Below are positions 34,989-43,928 of a DNA stretch of 64,000 nucleotides, piece by piece. The translations under genes were made by a program, and so were the position numbers. Source of the DNA: Candidatus Moranbacteria bacterium UBA2282 (GTDB lineage Bacteria > Patescibacteriota > Minisyncoccia > Moranbacterales > UBA2206); contig DDWQ01000019.1 in the NCBI GenBank assembly GCA_002345745.1, forward strand, positions 11,783 through 75,782, written 5' to 3'. How positions within the stretch are numbered: position 1 is the stretch's first letter; each line of letters starts with the position of its first letter. The notes beneath the pieces were generated by a model that had not been told where the DNA came from, did no database searches, and saw nothing but the letters and a program-made list of their open reading frames with translations.

Positions 34989-35846
34989 TTACAAATTTTT
35001 AATGCGTGAAATCACGTCCGCGATAATCCAATCTGGAGTTGAAGCTCCAGCAGTCACAGCTACCGTCTCAAGTCCTGAAAACCATGAACTATCCAAATCA
35101 CCTGCTCGCTCAATAAAAATAGTCTTGGGGTTAACATTGCTGGAAATTTCAAACAATCGATTTGAGTTAGCACTGTCTGGCGAACCGATAACAATCACAG
35201 CATTGTTATCACGAGCTATTTTTTTTATTTCATCTTGCCGCTCTTCAGTTGCTAAACAAATTGTATCCAAATTTTCCACGTTTGTATATTTATTTTGCAG
35301 ATATTCTCCCACTTCTTTCACAAAATCTTTACTCTGAGTGGTTTGGGAAAGAATTGCAATTTTTACATCGTCTTTTATATCAAAATTATGCAAATCCACA
35401 TGATTAGAAATAATCGCCGCTTTTCCTCCACCCCACTCAAAAATGCTTTTCACTTCTTTATGATCCTTGTCCCCAATCAACACGATGAAATAACCGCGTT
35501 TAAGATAGACTTGTGCCAACCGTTGCACCTTGATCACGCGCGGACAAGTAGTGTCTATAATATCAATATTTTTTTCTTTAGCAATCGCATAAATTTTTGG
35601 TCCTACGCCATGTGCTGTTATGATTAGCGTGCCTATTTCACCATCTTTTGCGTCCAGAAAAGTTTGCATATCAATCTTACGAATGCCTTTTTCTTCAATT
35701 CTAGCTACCACATCCTGATTATGCACCAAAGAACCCAACACATAAATTGGTTTTTTTATTTTTTCAAACTTAATATCGCTAACCCTCTCAAATGCCCTCC
35801 GCACGCCGTCGCAAAATCCCGCAAATTGACTGAGTGTTATTTTCAT
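34989..35846 (-). CDS. ispH: 4-hydroxy-3-methylbut-2-enyl diphosphate reductase
   Basis: The 285-residue iron-sulfur enzyme performs the last step of the MEP isoprenoid route. Its three cluster cysteines are in GFCDGVRRA (Cys 12), DTTCPRV (about 97) and DTICLATEERQDE (about 195). The substrate-binding blocks are LGSLVHNQDVV, ITAHGVGP and TAGASTPDWII. No other MEP gene lies in the window. Confidence 0.94.
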   Translation of the reverse strand: MKITLSQFAGFCDGVRRAFERVSDIKFEKIKKPIYVLGSLVHNQDVVARIEEKGIRKIDMQTFLDAKDGEIGTLIITAHGVGPKIYAIAKEKNIDIIDTTCPRVIKVQRLAQVYLKRGYFIVLIGDKDHKEVKSIFEWGGGKAAIISNHVDLHNFDIKDDVKIAILSQTTQSKDFVKEVGEYLQNKYTNVENLDTICLATEERQDEIKKIARDNNAVIVIGSPDSANSNRLFEISSNVNPKTIFIERAGDLDSSWFSGLETVAVTAGASTPDWIIADVISRIKNL

Positions 35847-35866
35847 AAAATTATTTTATTTATTTC

Positions 35867-37657
35867 TTAATCCACCTCCCCCATTTGTTGCAATTGCAAT
35901 AATTTTTGATATAGTCCGCCATCAGATTTGGCTAGTTCGTGATGACTGCCGGATTCGATGACACGACCTTTTTCCAAGACGATAATTTTATCCGCCTTGC
36001 GAATGGTGCTCAAGCGATGGGCAATCAGAATGACCGTGCGATTTTTGCAAATTTTATCCATAGCATCTTGAATGAGACGCTCACTTTGTGAATCCAAATT
36101 ACTCGTGGCTTCATCAAAAATCAAAATTTTCGGATTGGCCAAGATGGCCCGTGCAATACCAATTCGTTGTCTTTGCCCGCCAGACAGCTTAATTCCGCGC
36201 TCGCCAACCATTGTATTGTAGCCCTCTCTTAGTTGCAAAATAAATTCTTCGGCATTAGCAATGCGTGCGGCGGCAATGACTTCATCCTTGCTCGCACTAG
36301 GTTTAGCATAGGCAATATTTTCTCTAACGCTTAAATCAAAAATCTCAACTTCCTGTGGCACAATGGCAATAAATTTGCGGAAAGAATACAAATCATATTC
36401 GCGCAAATCCTTGCCGTCTAGTAAAATTTGGCCTTTACTAGGATCGTAGTGTCGGTAGATCATACGCACCACCGTTGTTTTTCCACCACCTGACGGACCG
36501 ACCAATGCAGTTACACAATCAGAGTTAATTTTAAAAGTCGCATCATCCAGCGCACGATTATTGCTGTCTTTATAATAGAAAGACAAGTTTTTAAATTCAA
36601 ATTGTCCGTTAATATTTTTTGGCTTTAATCCCTTGGGATTATTTTTAATTTCTGATTCTTCAGTTGATAGCAAATACAATCTTTCCACTGCTTCGCTTGA
36701 TTCCATAATACGATCATACAATCGTGAGATGCGAAAAAGAGAAATTAGACCTTTTTCAGAAATAGTAAAAACAAATACCAAGCTTCCAATAGTAATTTGA
36801 TTGTTAACTACCAAATAAATTCCAAACAACAACACAAAACCACGACCCAAATCAATCACTAAATTTCGAGCTAAATTATATTTCAGAATTCTGCGATATT
36901 CTTCAATAATACTATTTTTAATATTTTCCGTCGTACGAAAAAATTGATTATATTCTCGCAATTCCTGCACAAATGATTTAACTGTGTTGATATTAATAAT
37001 TGATTGCGTCATTATGCTTGATGCAACTTCTTGCTCGTCATAGCGTTTTTTGCGAAAAGGAAAAATCATTGCATTAACTCGCAAAGTCAGAAAAACAAAA
37101 ATTGGAACAAAAACAATAATAATCACACCAAAATGCCAATCAATAACAAACAGTGCAATCGTCGTAAAAATAATCTGAAAAATTGTCGGAGCAACTTCCC
37201 AAAAAAAATTACCAAATAAATTATCAATCTTATCAATACCCCTGCTTATTTTAATTATTTTACTGCCCGTGTTTTCTTTTTCGTGATAGCCTAGACTCAA
37301 AAAAACCATTTTTTTATGTGCATTGCTGGCTAGATACGCAATAATATCCATTAAGATACGGATGAGTTTTCTATCGCGAAAATAGTCGAAAACTGAAATA
37401 AATTGATTTACAGCAAACACTGCAAATATCAACACTACAACAGATATTAATTGCTTTGCATCGAAATTAGTTATTTTATCAATAACTAATTTCAACATAT
37501 ATGGACCAACTAAACTAACCACCTCTATTGCCATCGTTAATATCAGCAACTTTATAATTTGCGTTTGACTTGGCTCTAGAAGCTTCCAAAGACGTATCCA
37601 AAAACGCGTCAGATCTATTCCAGATTTATCTATATTTTTCTTGTTTTCTCTTTGCAT
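35867..37657 (-). CDS. ABC exporter with fused membrane and ATPase domains
   Basis: The 596-residue half-transporter has six membrane helices in residues ~30-320 and an ATPase domain from about 355. The ATPase carries Walker A GPSGGGKTT, the signature LSGGQRQRIGIARA, Walker B ILIFDEATSNLDSQSE and the H-loop IAHRLSTI. It is of the MsbA/multidrug/lipid exporter class and acts as a homo- or heterodimer; no partner gene is adjacent. The substrate is unknown. Confidence 0.92.
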   Translation of the reverse strand: MQRENKKNIDKSGIDLTRFWIRLWKLLEPSQTQIIKLLILTMAIEVVSLVGPYMLKLVIDKITNFDAKQLISVVVLIFAVFAVNQFISVFDYFRDRKLIRILMDIIAYLASNAHKKMVFLSLGYHEKENTGSKIIKISRGIDKIDNLFGNFFWEVAPTIFQIIFTTIALFVIDWHFGVIIIVFVPIFVFLTLRVNAMIFPFRKKRYDEQEVASSIMTQSIININTVKSFVQELREYNQFFRTTENIKNSIIEEYRRILKYNLARNLVIDLGRGFVLLFGIYLVVNNQITIGSLVFVFTISEKGLISLFRISRLYDRIMESSEAVERLYLLSTEESEIKNNPKGLKPKNINGQFEFKNLSFYYKDSNNRALDDATFKINSDCVTALVGPSGGGKTTVVRMIYRHYDPSKGQILLDGKDLREYDLYSFRKFIAIVPQEVEIFDLSVRENIAYAKPSASKDEVIAAARIANAEEFILQLREGYNTMVGERGIKLSGGQRQRIGIARAILANPKILIFDEATSNLDSQSERLIQDAMDKICKNRTVILIAHRLSTIRKADKIIVLEKGRVIESGSHHELAKSDGGLYQKLLQLQQMGEVD

Positions 37658-37715
37658 ATATTTTTACAAAAACAATTATCGCCCCGTTTTAGCGGAGCGA
37701 TATATCTTCCCCTTA

Positions 37716-38984
37716 CTATTTGTTCTGAAAATATTTAACTATTTCTGAGCTTTCTAAAGATACATATTCCACGACCCCACTTTTTCTATTTTTAATTTCC
37801 ACTTGCGAATCACGTGTATTTTTTTCACTTACCACTAGTTGATAGGGCATCCCCATCAAATCCGCATCGGCGAATTTCACGCCCGCATTTGCATCTCGAT
37901 CATCGAACAACACTTCCATGCCCGCTATTGTCAATGCATCATAAATTTCTTGCGCTTTTTCGTTTTGATTTAGACTCAAAAGATGAATTCGAAAAGGTGC
38001 CACTGCTTCTGGCCAAATTATACCTTTGTCATCATGATGCTCTTCTACTATTGTGCCCATCAACCTTGAGATGCCTATTCCATAACAGCCCATAAAAACA
38101 AGTTGGCTTTCACCTTTTTCATTTTTATATTTCAAGTTGAATGGCTCAGAAAACTTATGTCCGAGCGAGAATATATTTCCAACCTCAATAGCTTTCTTCT
38201 CAATTAGTGTATTTTTATTTAGACCAAGATCTTCCAAGACCTCATCTGTATAAACTTCTTTGTTAACAGCTATTCCTTTCTCCTCATCAATATAAATTAT
38301 ATCTTCTCCTGCTTCACTGATGGTTTGAAATTCATGAGAATATTTTGAAAAAGATCCACCGGAAGCAAAGGTCATAAAAGTTTTCTCACCCAAGCCAACC
38401 CTATCAAAAACATTTTTGTAAGCAACCTTGGCTTTCTCATAATATTCATTATGTTGTGCCTCATCTTTGGAAAAAGAATATAACGCTTTCCAAAAAAATT
38501 CTTTGCCTCGCATAATTCCTGATTTCGCCCTAGCTTCATTTCGAAAAACAGTCCTAATATCATATGCATAGATAGGTAAGTCTTTGTACGATGATATAAA
38601 ATTAGTCATCATATTAGCCATCGGTTCTTCATGCGTAAAGGCAAGGGAAAGCTCGGTTCCGTTTTTCAATTTCGTCTTGAACCAATTGTCAACCATATCA
38701 TCACTCCATCTATCAGTTTTTTTCCAAACCTCCTGTCTTTGCAAAGCCGTTGATTGCATCTCTACTCCACCAGTCTTATCCATCTCGTCTCGAACAATAT
38801 TAGCGATCTTATTTATCACTTTCAAGCCTAGAGGCAAAATCGCATACACTCCAGCCATTTCTTTATAGATAAACCCCGCCCGAATCAAAAGCTGAGCATT
38901 AACACTCACCTCATCTTTCAAAGCATCTTTTTGCGTTTTCGTAAATAATTGTGATTGTTTCATAAATTTGCTTAGATCGCGCAT
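37716..38984 (-). CDS. proS: Prolyl-tRNA synthetase (bacterial type, short)
   Basis: The 422-residue class II enzyme has LLIRAGFIYKEMAGVYAILPLGL, TSTALQRQEVW-like block MQSTALQRQEVWKK, AFTHEEPMANM, RNEARAKSGIMRGKEFFWKALYSF (motif 2), CYGIGISRLMGTIVEEHHDDKGIIWP (motif 3) and the anticodon domain (VLFDDRDANAGVKFADADLMGMP). The editing INS domain of full bacterial ProRS is nearly absent, as in the shortened class without it. A second, archaeal-type ProRS-like gene lies at 61007-62401. Confidence 0.94.
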   Translation of the reverse strand: MRDLSKFMKQSQLFTKTQKDALKDEVSVNAQLLIRAGFIYKEMAGVYAILPLGLKVINKIANIVRDEMDKTGGVEMQSTALQRQEVWKKTDRWSDDMVDNWFKTKLKNGTELSLAFTHEEPMANMMTNFISSYKDLPIYAYDIRTVFRNEARAKSGIMRGKEFFWKALYSFSKDEAQHNEYYEKAKVAYKNVFDRVGLGEKTFMTFASGGSFSKYSHEFQTISEAGEDIIYIDEEKGIAVNKEVYTDEVLEDLGLNKNTLIEKKAIEVGNIFSLGHKFSEPFNLKYKNEKGESQLVFMGCYGIGISRLMGTIVEEHHDDKGIIWPEAVAPFRIHLLSLNQNEKAQEIYDALTIAGMEVLFDDRDANAGVKFADADLMGMPYQLVVSEKNTRDSQVEIKNRKSGVVEYVSLESSEIVKYFQNK

Positions 38985-39091
38985 TCACTTCCCTAGCGAA
39001 TTTACGAAATTTTATAATCTTATTTTACTATATTATCGCCATTTTGCCAAGTTTTGTGAAAATTCTTTCTTTTTACTCATACTCATACTTG

Positions 39092-39844
39092 CTATAAATA
39101 AAATCTAGTGCCAAAATTTTCTTTATTGGAAACTGCCCGCAGAATGAATTTTTTTTGATTTGCTGACACTAAATGCGTTTGTATTCCAGCTTGCGTCAAT
39201 TCAGCCAACGCCAGAATTTTGGTACGCATACCATCAGATCCGTGACCCAGAGTGCTACCGCCTCTAGCGCATTGCAAAACTTTTTCAATCTCAGAAACCT
39301 TGATGTGATGCATCACTTGACCATTAAAATCTAGAAAACCCAATTTATCAAAACCGATAATTGCCACGTCCGCCCCCACCAAAAAACACATTAGTTTGAA
39401 AAGCCGATCGTTATCCGCACAATATTCCAGAGCATTAATTTCCTCCGAATCAATCACATCATTAGCATTAATAATTGGAATCACGTCTGCTAAAAACGCT
39501 TCTTGCATAATTTTTTTCGTCAAACAAGTTTTCTGGCTCGCCACATCGACTAATTGCTCATCTGTCAGCAACATTTGTGCACAATCTATTCCAAATTTTT
39601 CCAAGGCCAAACGGTATTCGTTTATAATCCGAATTTGCCCGACTGCTGAACGTAGGTTATTAGAACGCTCACGCATCTGGTCACTGGCAATTGCTCCAGA
39701 AGTCACAATGAAAACTCCCGCACCAGAAGTGACAAGTGTTGCAATCTGCTCGCAAACCGACCTAATCAATTGGCGATTGATTTTTCCATCAACAACCAAC
39801 ACAGCTGAGCCTAGTTTGATGCCAATAATTTTTTTCTTTTCCAT
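39092..39844 (-). CDS. Glutamate 5-kinase-like amino acid kinase
   Basis: The 250-residue amino acid kinase fold protein begins IIGIKLGSAVLVVDGKI, with IFIVTSGAIASDQMR-like VTSGAIASD, INANDVIDSEE, FADNDRL-like YCADNDRLFKLM and GHGSDGMRTKILALAE, the ProB-type G-GGM-K motif. It lacks the PUA domain of Escherichia coli ProB. ProB would start proline synthesis, but no proA or proC is seen here, so the real substrate is open. Confidence 0.82.
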   Translation of the reverse strand: MEKKKIIGIKLGSAVLVVDGKINRQLIRSVCEQIATLVTSGAGVFIVTSGAIASDQMRERSNNLRSAVGQIRIINEYRLALEKFGIDCAQMLLTDEQLVDVASQKTCLTKKIMQEAFLADVIPIINANDVIDSEEINALEYCADNDRLFKLMCFLVGADVAIIGFDKLGFLDFNGQVMHHIKVSEIEKVLQCARGGSTLGHGSDGMRTKILALAELTQAGIQTHLVSANQKKFILRAVSNKENFGTRFYL

Positions 39845-39897
39845 AATAATTTTCTCCTTTTTAAAGTTACATTGCAGAATTAAAAAACAACCTATTC

Positions 39898-40012
39898 ATT
39901 AGGCTGTCTCTGTCTATCTACAATTATCGCAATTTTTGCTAATTAATTCCAAACACACAAGCAGCCTAATTGTCTAGGTTGTGGGGCTGCCGGGAAATTG
40001 TAGGTGTGTTTA
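39898..40012. other. Structured gap between the kinase and HIT genes
   Basis: ATTAGGCTG (39898-39906) returns inverted as CAGCCTAAT (39962-39970). AAACACAC (about 39952) pairs with GTGTGTTT (about 40005), with GCAGCC/GGCTGC inside. It may be a terminator region or an element with nested hairpins. Confidence 0.4.
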
Positions 40013-40053
40013 AAATTGTTCATATCCATACAATAACATTTTTATACTGTCTG

Positions 40054-40506
40054 TCAACTATTAATTTTCTTAGCCAATTCGGCTAATTTTTCATCATCTG
40101 CCCTTTCATAATCATGCGATGAAATATAGCCTTCGTATTTTTCAAAATATTTATCAACTTTGGATTCAATCGGCCTCCAATTTGAATCAACTGTACCATG
40201 CATTGGGAAAAGCTTAGCGTGCATATGATCGACACCATAGCCTTCAAAAATAATACCAGTACGACCGACCTCAGGAAGTTTTGCATCTAACAATTTGCCA
40301 ACTTTTTTTGTCGCTACCATCAAACCACTCAAAACATCATCAGGCAAATCAAAGGCATAACTCGGATAATGTTCTTTAGTTATCACTACTGAAAAGCCTT
40401 CCGTGTTCGGAAAAATTGAGAGGAAAGCCAAATGCGCTTCATCTTCCCAAATTTTATGACACGGAATTTCACCCGAAACAATTTTACAAAATATACAATC
40501 TGACAT
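40054..40506 (-). CDS. HIT-family nucleotide-binding protein
   Basis: The ~150-residue protein starts MSDCIFCKIVSGEIPCHK, with a zinc-type CxxC, and has FSVVITKEHYPSYAF and the histidine-triad region GVDHMHAKLFPMHG. The usual HxHxH is HxHxK here: the third His is Lys. I place the start at 40506, since the more upstream ATG lies within the hairpin at 40519-40541. HIT proteins are nucleotide hydrolases or transferases. Confidence 0.87.
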   Translation of the reverse strand: MSDCIFCKIVSGEIPCHKIWEDEAHLAFLSIFPNTEGFSVVITKEHYPSYAFDLPDDVLSGLMVATKKVGKLLDAKLPEVGRTGIIFEGYGVDHMHAKLFPMHGTVDSNWRPIESKVDKYFEKYEGYISSHDYERADDEKLAELAKKINS

Positions 40507-40518
40507 AACATTTTTATT

Positions 40519-40541
40519 TTGTAGGGGTTTCACCCCTACAA
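40519..40541 (-). terminator. Hairpin TTGTAGGGGT-TTC-ACCCCTACAA
   Basis: The perfect ten-base inverted repeat lies between the Cys-rich protein gene and the HIT gene. It likely ends the transcript of the former on the minus strand, with A/T-rich tails on both sides. Confidence 0.7.
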
Positions 40542-40544
40542 TGT

Positions 40545-41075
40545 TTATTCCAATTCCGGCGTTGTGCTTTCGACTACTCCAATCGGACAGACGGCACTGG
40601 TTGTGCTATCACATTCTTCTTCCACAACACAAGCCTCGTCAACTGCCGGGTCACACTCTTCCTCTATTTGATTTTCTTCTGCATATACAATTGGATCATT
40701 GCAAGCAGTTGCATATTGTGCTTCTATCGCATCCTCTGCGCAAAAAGTGACACTACATTCTGGCTCATTATCACCACAAATCAAAGCATCACATTCTTCA
40801 TCATTCGGATCACACAATGGAACTCGACTAGCATTTCTTCGTACAACTTGAAAATACCAAATATCTGTTTCTGCATCACCCGTGCAAGCTTCTCCTTCCA
40901 CATCAGACTGCGGATCACATTCCCAGATAAAACATTTTTCTACATAAGGATCGCAATTAGCCTGTGCTTCAATAATGTAATCTCTTTTAACTATAATATG
41001 CCAATAAGTCACAGCGACTGATCCAACTATCAATAAAGCAACAACACTAAAAAATATTTTGGATTTTTTATCCAT
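40545..41075 (-). CDS. Cysteine-rich, acidic membrane-anchored exported protein
   Basis: I do not recognise a family. The 176-residue protein has an N-terminal anchor (IFFSVVALLIVGSVAVTYW), after which about 14 cysteines are spread through an Asp/Glu-rich exterior, many as EC or EEC with short spacing (CDPYVEKC, CDPNDEEC, CDPAVDEAC). Few Lys or Arg occur beyond the anchor. Such composition suggests disulfide-bonded repeats or metal-ion binding outside the cell. The DsbA-like protein at 7809-8825 could oxidise it. It is transcribed divergently from the DEAD-box helicase. Confidence 0.7.
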   Translation of the reverse strand: MDKKSKIFFSVVALLIVGSVAVTYWHIIVKRDYIIEAQANCDPYVEKCFIWECDPQSDVEGEACTGDAETDIWYFQVVRRNASRVPLCDPNDEECDALICGDNEPECSVTFCAEDAIEAQYATACNDPIVYAEENQIEEECDPAVDEACVVEEECDSTTSAVCPIGVVESTTPELE

Positions 41076-41126
41076 AATGATTTTATTTATTTTTATAATT
41101 ATTATTATAACATCTTGCCCATACTA

Positions 41127-41155
41127 TTGACAACTCCATTAAAGCTTGCTATGAT
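41127..41155 (+). promoter_or_regulatory. Promoter of the DEAD-box helicase gene
   Basis: TTGACA (41127-41132) and TATGAT (41150-41155) are 17 bases apart. The predicted start near 41162 leaves a leader of about 120 bases with TTAATACCTT repeats, in line with the long leaders of cold-induced helicase genes. Confidence 0.7.
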
Positions 41156-41281
41156 TGCTTTTTATGTTAATACCTTCGCATTGAAGGTTCGCTAACTTAA
41201 TACCTTTTGTATTTCGTTGCCGAACTGTGATATCTTCGTTGAGTTGAGACATAGAATTTTAATTTTTTATGTTTCAACATA

Positions 41282-42544
41282 ATGCATAACAACAGACCAA
41301 GACGAGGTCCTGCTTCGGCAGGCAAGCCCAGCTATAGTAGCAAACCAGGACAAAATTCAAGAGTTAGAACTGCCCGACCAGCCGGACAAAGGGGTTTTGG
41401 TGGCAATAGTCGACCAAAAAAAGGTGGCTTCACTGGTGCTTATATTGACCCAAAAATGTTTGTCAATAAAGCTGTTCCCGCACAACCAGAAACGGATGTG
41501 CATGTTGTAAAATCACTTTTTTCCGATCTAGCACTTAACGACTCTCTGAAACAAGCTATCACAAAGCGTGGTTATATCCACCCAACCGATATTCAAGCTA
41601 AGACTATCCCACATATTCTTTCCGGCAAAGATGTAATCGGGCTAGCTAATACTGGAACTGGCAAAACTGGCGCATTTTTATTGCCAATGATCCACAAGAT
41701 CATGCAAGATCCGAAGCAAAAATTACTAGTTGTCGTACCAACTCGTGAATTAGCTATTCAAATTCAAGAAGAATTCGTGGCATTCACCCAAGGACTCCGC
41801 ATTCAAGCAGTGGTAATTGTTGGTGGGGCTAATATTCGACCGCAAATTCAAAGACTCAGAAGCAGACATAATGTAGTTATTGGAACTCCGGGACGTTTGA
41901 AGGATTTGATTAATCGCAAAGATTTAAAATTGGAATCATTTACGAACGTCGTCCTTGATGAAGCTGATCGAATGCTTGATATGGGATTTATTGCTGATGT
42001 AAAATTATTGCTGTCACTTTTATCATCTCCAAGACAAACACTTCTATTTTCTGCTACACTGTCCAAAGAAATTGAAGCTTTGGTACAACAATTTTTGACT
42101 GACCCTGTTCGAGTTTCTATCAAATCCAGAGAAACTTCAGCCCAAGTTGATCAAGACATTGTGCGCGTTGGCAATGGTGAAGAAAAAATTGAAGTCTTGC
42201 AAAGACTTTTAATCCAAGAACATTTTCAAAAAATTCTCATTTTCACTCGCACCAAGCGTGGAGCGGAGAAATTATCCAAAGATCTATCTAAACTAAATTT
42301 CAAAGCTGAATCTATTCATGGCGACAAATCACATTATCAAAGACAAAGATCATTACAACTATTTAAGGATGGTCGTGTTGAAATCTTAGTTGCGACTGAT
42401 GTGGCTGCTCGCGGACTTGATATTCCCAATGTTAGTCATGTTATTAATTTTGACCTTCCTGGTAGTTATGAAGATTACATTCACCGCATTGGGCGAACCG
42501 GTCGTGCTGACAAAACTGGAACGGCACTGACTTTCATAAACTAA
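41282..42544 (+). CDS. DEAD-box ATP-dependent RNA helicase
   Basis: The 420-residue helicase has a basic Arg/Gly/Pro-rich N-terminal tail (~70 residues), the Q motif region (IHPTDIQAKTIP), motif I ANTGTGKTGAF, Ia PTRELAIQI, Ib TPGRLKDL, II VLDEADRMLDMGF, III FSATLS, V ATDVAARGLDIP and VI HRIGRTGRA. It ends soon after motif VI without an extension. It likely remodels RNA in ribosome assembly or mRNA decay. It is one of only three plus-strand genes, flanked by a long leader and a terminator. Confidence 0.95.
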   Translation: MHNNRPRRGPASAGKPSYSSKPGQNSRVRTARPAGQRGFGGNSRPKKGGFTGAYIDPKMFVNKAVPAQPETDVHVVKSLFSDLALNDSLKQAITKRGYIHPTDIQAKTIPHILSGKDVIGLANTGTGKTGAFLLPMIHKIMQDPKQKLLVVVPTRELAIQIQEEFVAFTQGLRIQAVVIVGGANIRPQIQRLRSRHNVVIGTPGRLKDLINRKDLKLESFTNVVLDEADRMLDMGFIADVKLLLSLLSSPRQTLLFSATLSKEIEALVQQFLTDPVRVSIKSRETSAQVDQDIVRVGNGEEKIEVLQRLLIQEHFQKILIFTRTKRGAEKLSKDLSKLNFKAESIHGDKSHYQRQRSLQLFKDGRVEILVATDVAARGLDIPNVSHVINFDLPGSYEDYIHRIGRTGRADKTGTALTFIN

Positions 42545-42552
42545 CCACTTAA

Positions 42553-42572
42553 AAATCCGCATTAGCGGATTT
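42553..42572 (+). terminator. Terminator of the DEAD-box helicase gene
   Basis: AAATCCGC-ATTA-GCGGATTT is followed by a run of T, a few bases after the stop. Confidence 0.85.
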
Positions 42573-42630
42573 TTTTGACTCATTTTATTTTTCTAAATGG
42601 CAAACTACGTTAGACTTAAGATCTATTTTT

Positions 42631-43596
42631 CTAGCCCAAAATAAAATTAAAGAAATATCCAGTGAAAATAATGCCCAACCCAACAATACTGGCAAATATT
42701 ATGATTAGTTTTATTTTCATCACTTTTTTCAGAATCATAAATTCTGGAAGCGACAACGCAGTCACAGCCATCATAAAAGCTAGTGCTGTTCCCATAGCCA
42801 CACCCTTTTCAGTTAGAACACCCACTAATGGAATCACACCGGCTGCATTTGAATAGAGAGGGATGCCTATCAAAACTGCCAATGGCACAGCATACCAATT
42901 ACCACTACCAGTATATTGCACCAAAGCTTCTGTTGGAACATAGCCATGAATCCAAGCACCCAAACCAACACCAATGACAACATACAACCAAACCTTTTTT
43001 ACAATATCTAGCGTATATATTTTGGCATAACTAGCTCTTTCTTTCCAACTTAATTCTGGAAGCTTGATGTTTTTTCCAGTACCATTCCATACAAATTCTT
43101 CTACTAAATTTCTCACATCCATTTTTTCAATAACTATGCCGGAAAAAATTGCAATCAAAAGTCCGCTGACAATATATAGCAGTGCAATTTTCCAACCAAA
43201 CATTCCCAGAAGCAAAACAAGTGCCACCTCATTAATCATCGGTGAAGCTACGAGGAATGAAAAAGTGGTGCCCAGTGGCACGCCAGCTTGCACAAAACCA
43301 AGAAAAAGTGGCACCGCCGAGCAAGAACAGAAAGGTGTAATAATCCCTAAAAGTGCCGCCAGAATATTACCAATATATTTCTTCTCGTGTGACAAAATGT
43401 TCCTAATTTTCTCCGGTGGCAAAAAAGAACGAATAATTGACACCGTAAAAATGATCACAAACAAAAGCAACAAAATTTTAATTGTGTCAAAAATAAAGAA
43501 ATTAACAGCATTAGCCAGAAGCGTTTCGTGAATTATGCCAAAAATTGAATATGTCAGCCAATCGGCAAATAGTTGCACGGGATAAAATATGTTCAT
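42631..43596 (-). CDS. Permease of the SO_0444/YraQ (DUF318) type
   Basis: The 321-residue protein has about eight membrane helices and two family blocks: ITPFCSCSAVPLFLGFVQAGVP and the GIPLYSNAAGVIPLVGVLTEKG repeat. FLVASPMINEVAL is also typical. Homologues are thought to export metal(loid) or organoarsenic species. It sits 12 bases after the gene for a small redox thioredoxin, a known partner of this permease type. Confidence 0.9.
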   Translation of the reverse strand: MNIFYPVQLFADWLTYSIFGIIHETLLANAVNFFIFDTIKILLLLFVIIFTVSIIRSFLPPEKIRNILSHEKKYIGNILAALLGIITPFCSCSAVPLFLGFVQAGVPLGTTFSFLVASPMINEVALVLLLGMFGWKIALLYIVSGLLIAIFSGIVIEKMDVRNLVEEFVWNGTGKNIKLPELSWKERASYAKIYTLDIVKKVWLYVVIGVGLGAWIHGYVPTEALVQYTGSGNWYAVPLAVLIGIPLYSNAAGVIPLVGVLTEKGVAMGTALAFMMAVTALSLPEFMILKKVMKIKLIIIFASIVGLGIIFTGYFFNFILG

Positions 43597-43608
43597 TATG
43601 TTTATTAC

Positions 43609-43842
43609 TTATTTTGTTAGTAATTTTTTAATCTCTTCAACTTCCAATATTCTTCCATAAGCCACAACTTCGCTACCAATCACCAACGCGGGTGTGCTCA
43701 TAATGCCATAACTCATAATCTCTTGAATTTCTGTCACTTTTTCGACTGTTGCGTCTAAATTCAATTCTTCTAGTGCTTGTTTTGTATTTTGTTCTAATCG
43801 AAGGCAATTAGGACAACCTGTACCTAGAATTTTTATGTTCAT
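43609..43842 (-). CDS. Small redox-active thioredoxin-like protein
   Basis: The 77-residue protein (MNIKILGTGCPNCLRLEQNTKQAL...) has CPNC and cis-proline TPALVIGSEVV, as in the MTH895-like 'redox-active disulfide protein 2' family. It is probably cotranscribed with the DUF318 permease downstream and may reduce its substrate or conserved cysteines. Confidence 0.92.
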   Translation of the reverse strand: MNIKILGTGCPNCLRLEQNTKQALEELNLDATVEKVTEIQEIMSYGIMSTPALVIGSEVVAYGRILEVEEIKKLLTK

Positions 43843-43860
43843 AATGTTTTTTATTTGATA

Positions 43861-43888
43861 AAAAGAGACTCAAATGAGCCTCTTTTTT
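43861..43888 (-). terminator. Terminator after the Gln-rich protein gene
   Basis: On the minus strand AAGAGGCTC-ATTT-GAGTCTCTTTT forms a stem ending in T, about 40 bases after the stop at 43929. Confidence 0.75.
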
Positions 43889-43928
43889 AGTCAAGGAATT
43901 AGCCGTAGAATAAATTACAATTCTATTT

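Noticed and set aside
39396..39902. 168-residue plus-strand frame
   Set aside because: It is antisense to the glutamate-5-kinase-like gene with no motif.
41161..41281. attC-like site in the helicase leader (GCTAAC, TTAATACC repeats)
   Set aside because: The boxes are not paired or spaced as in the sites at 59-64 kb, and the stretch is better explained as a long leader.
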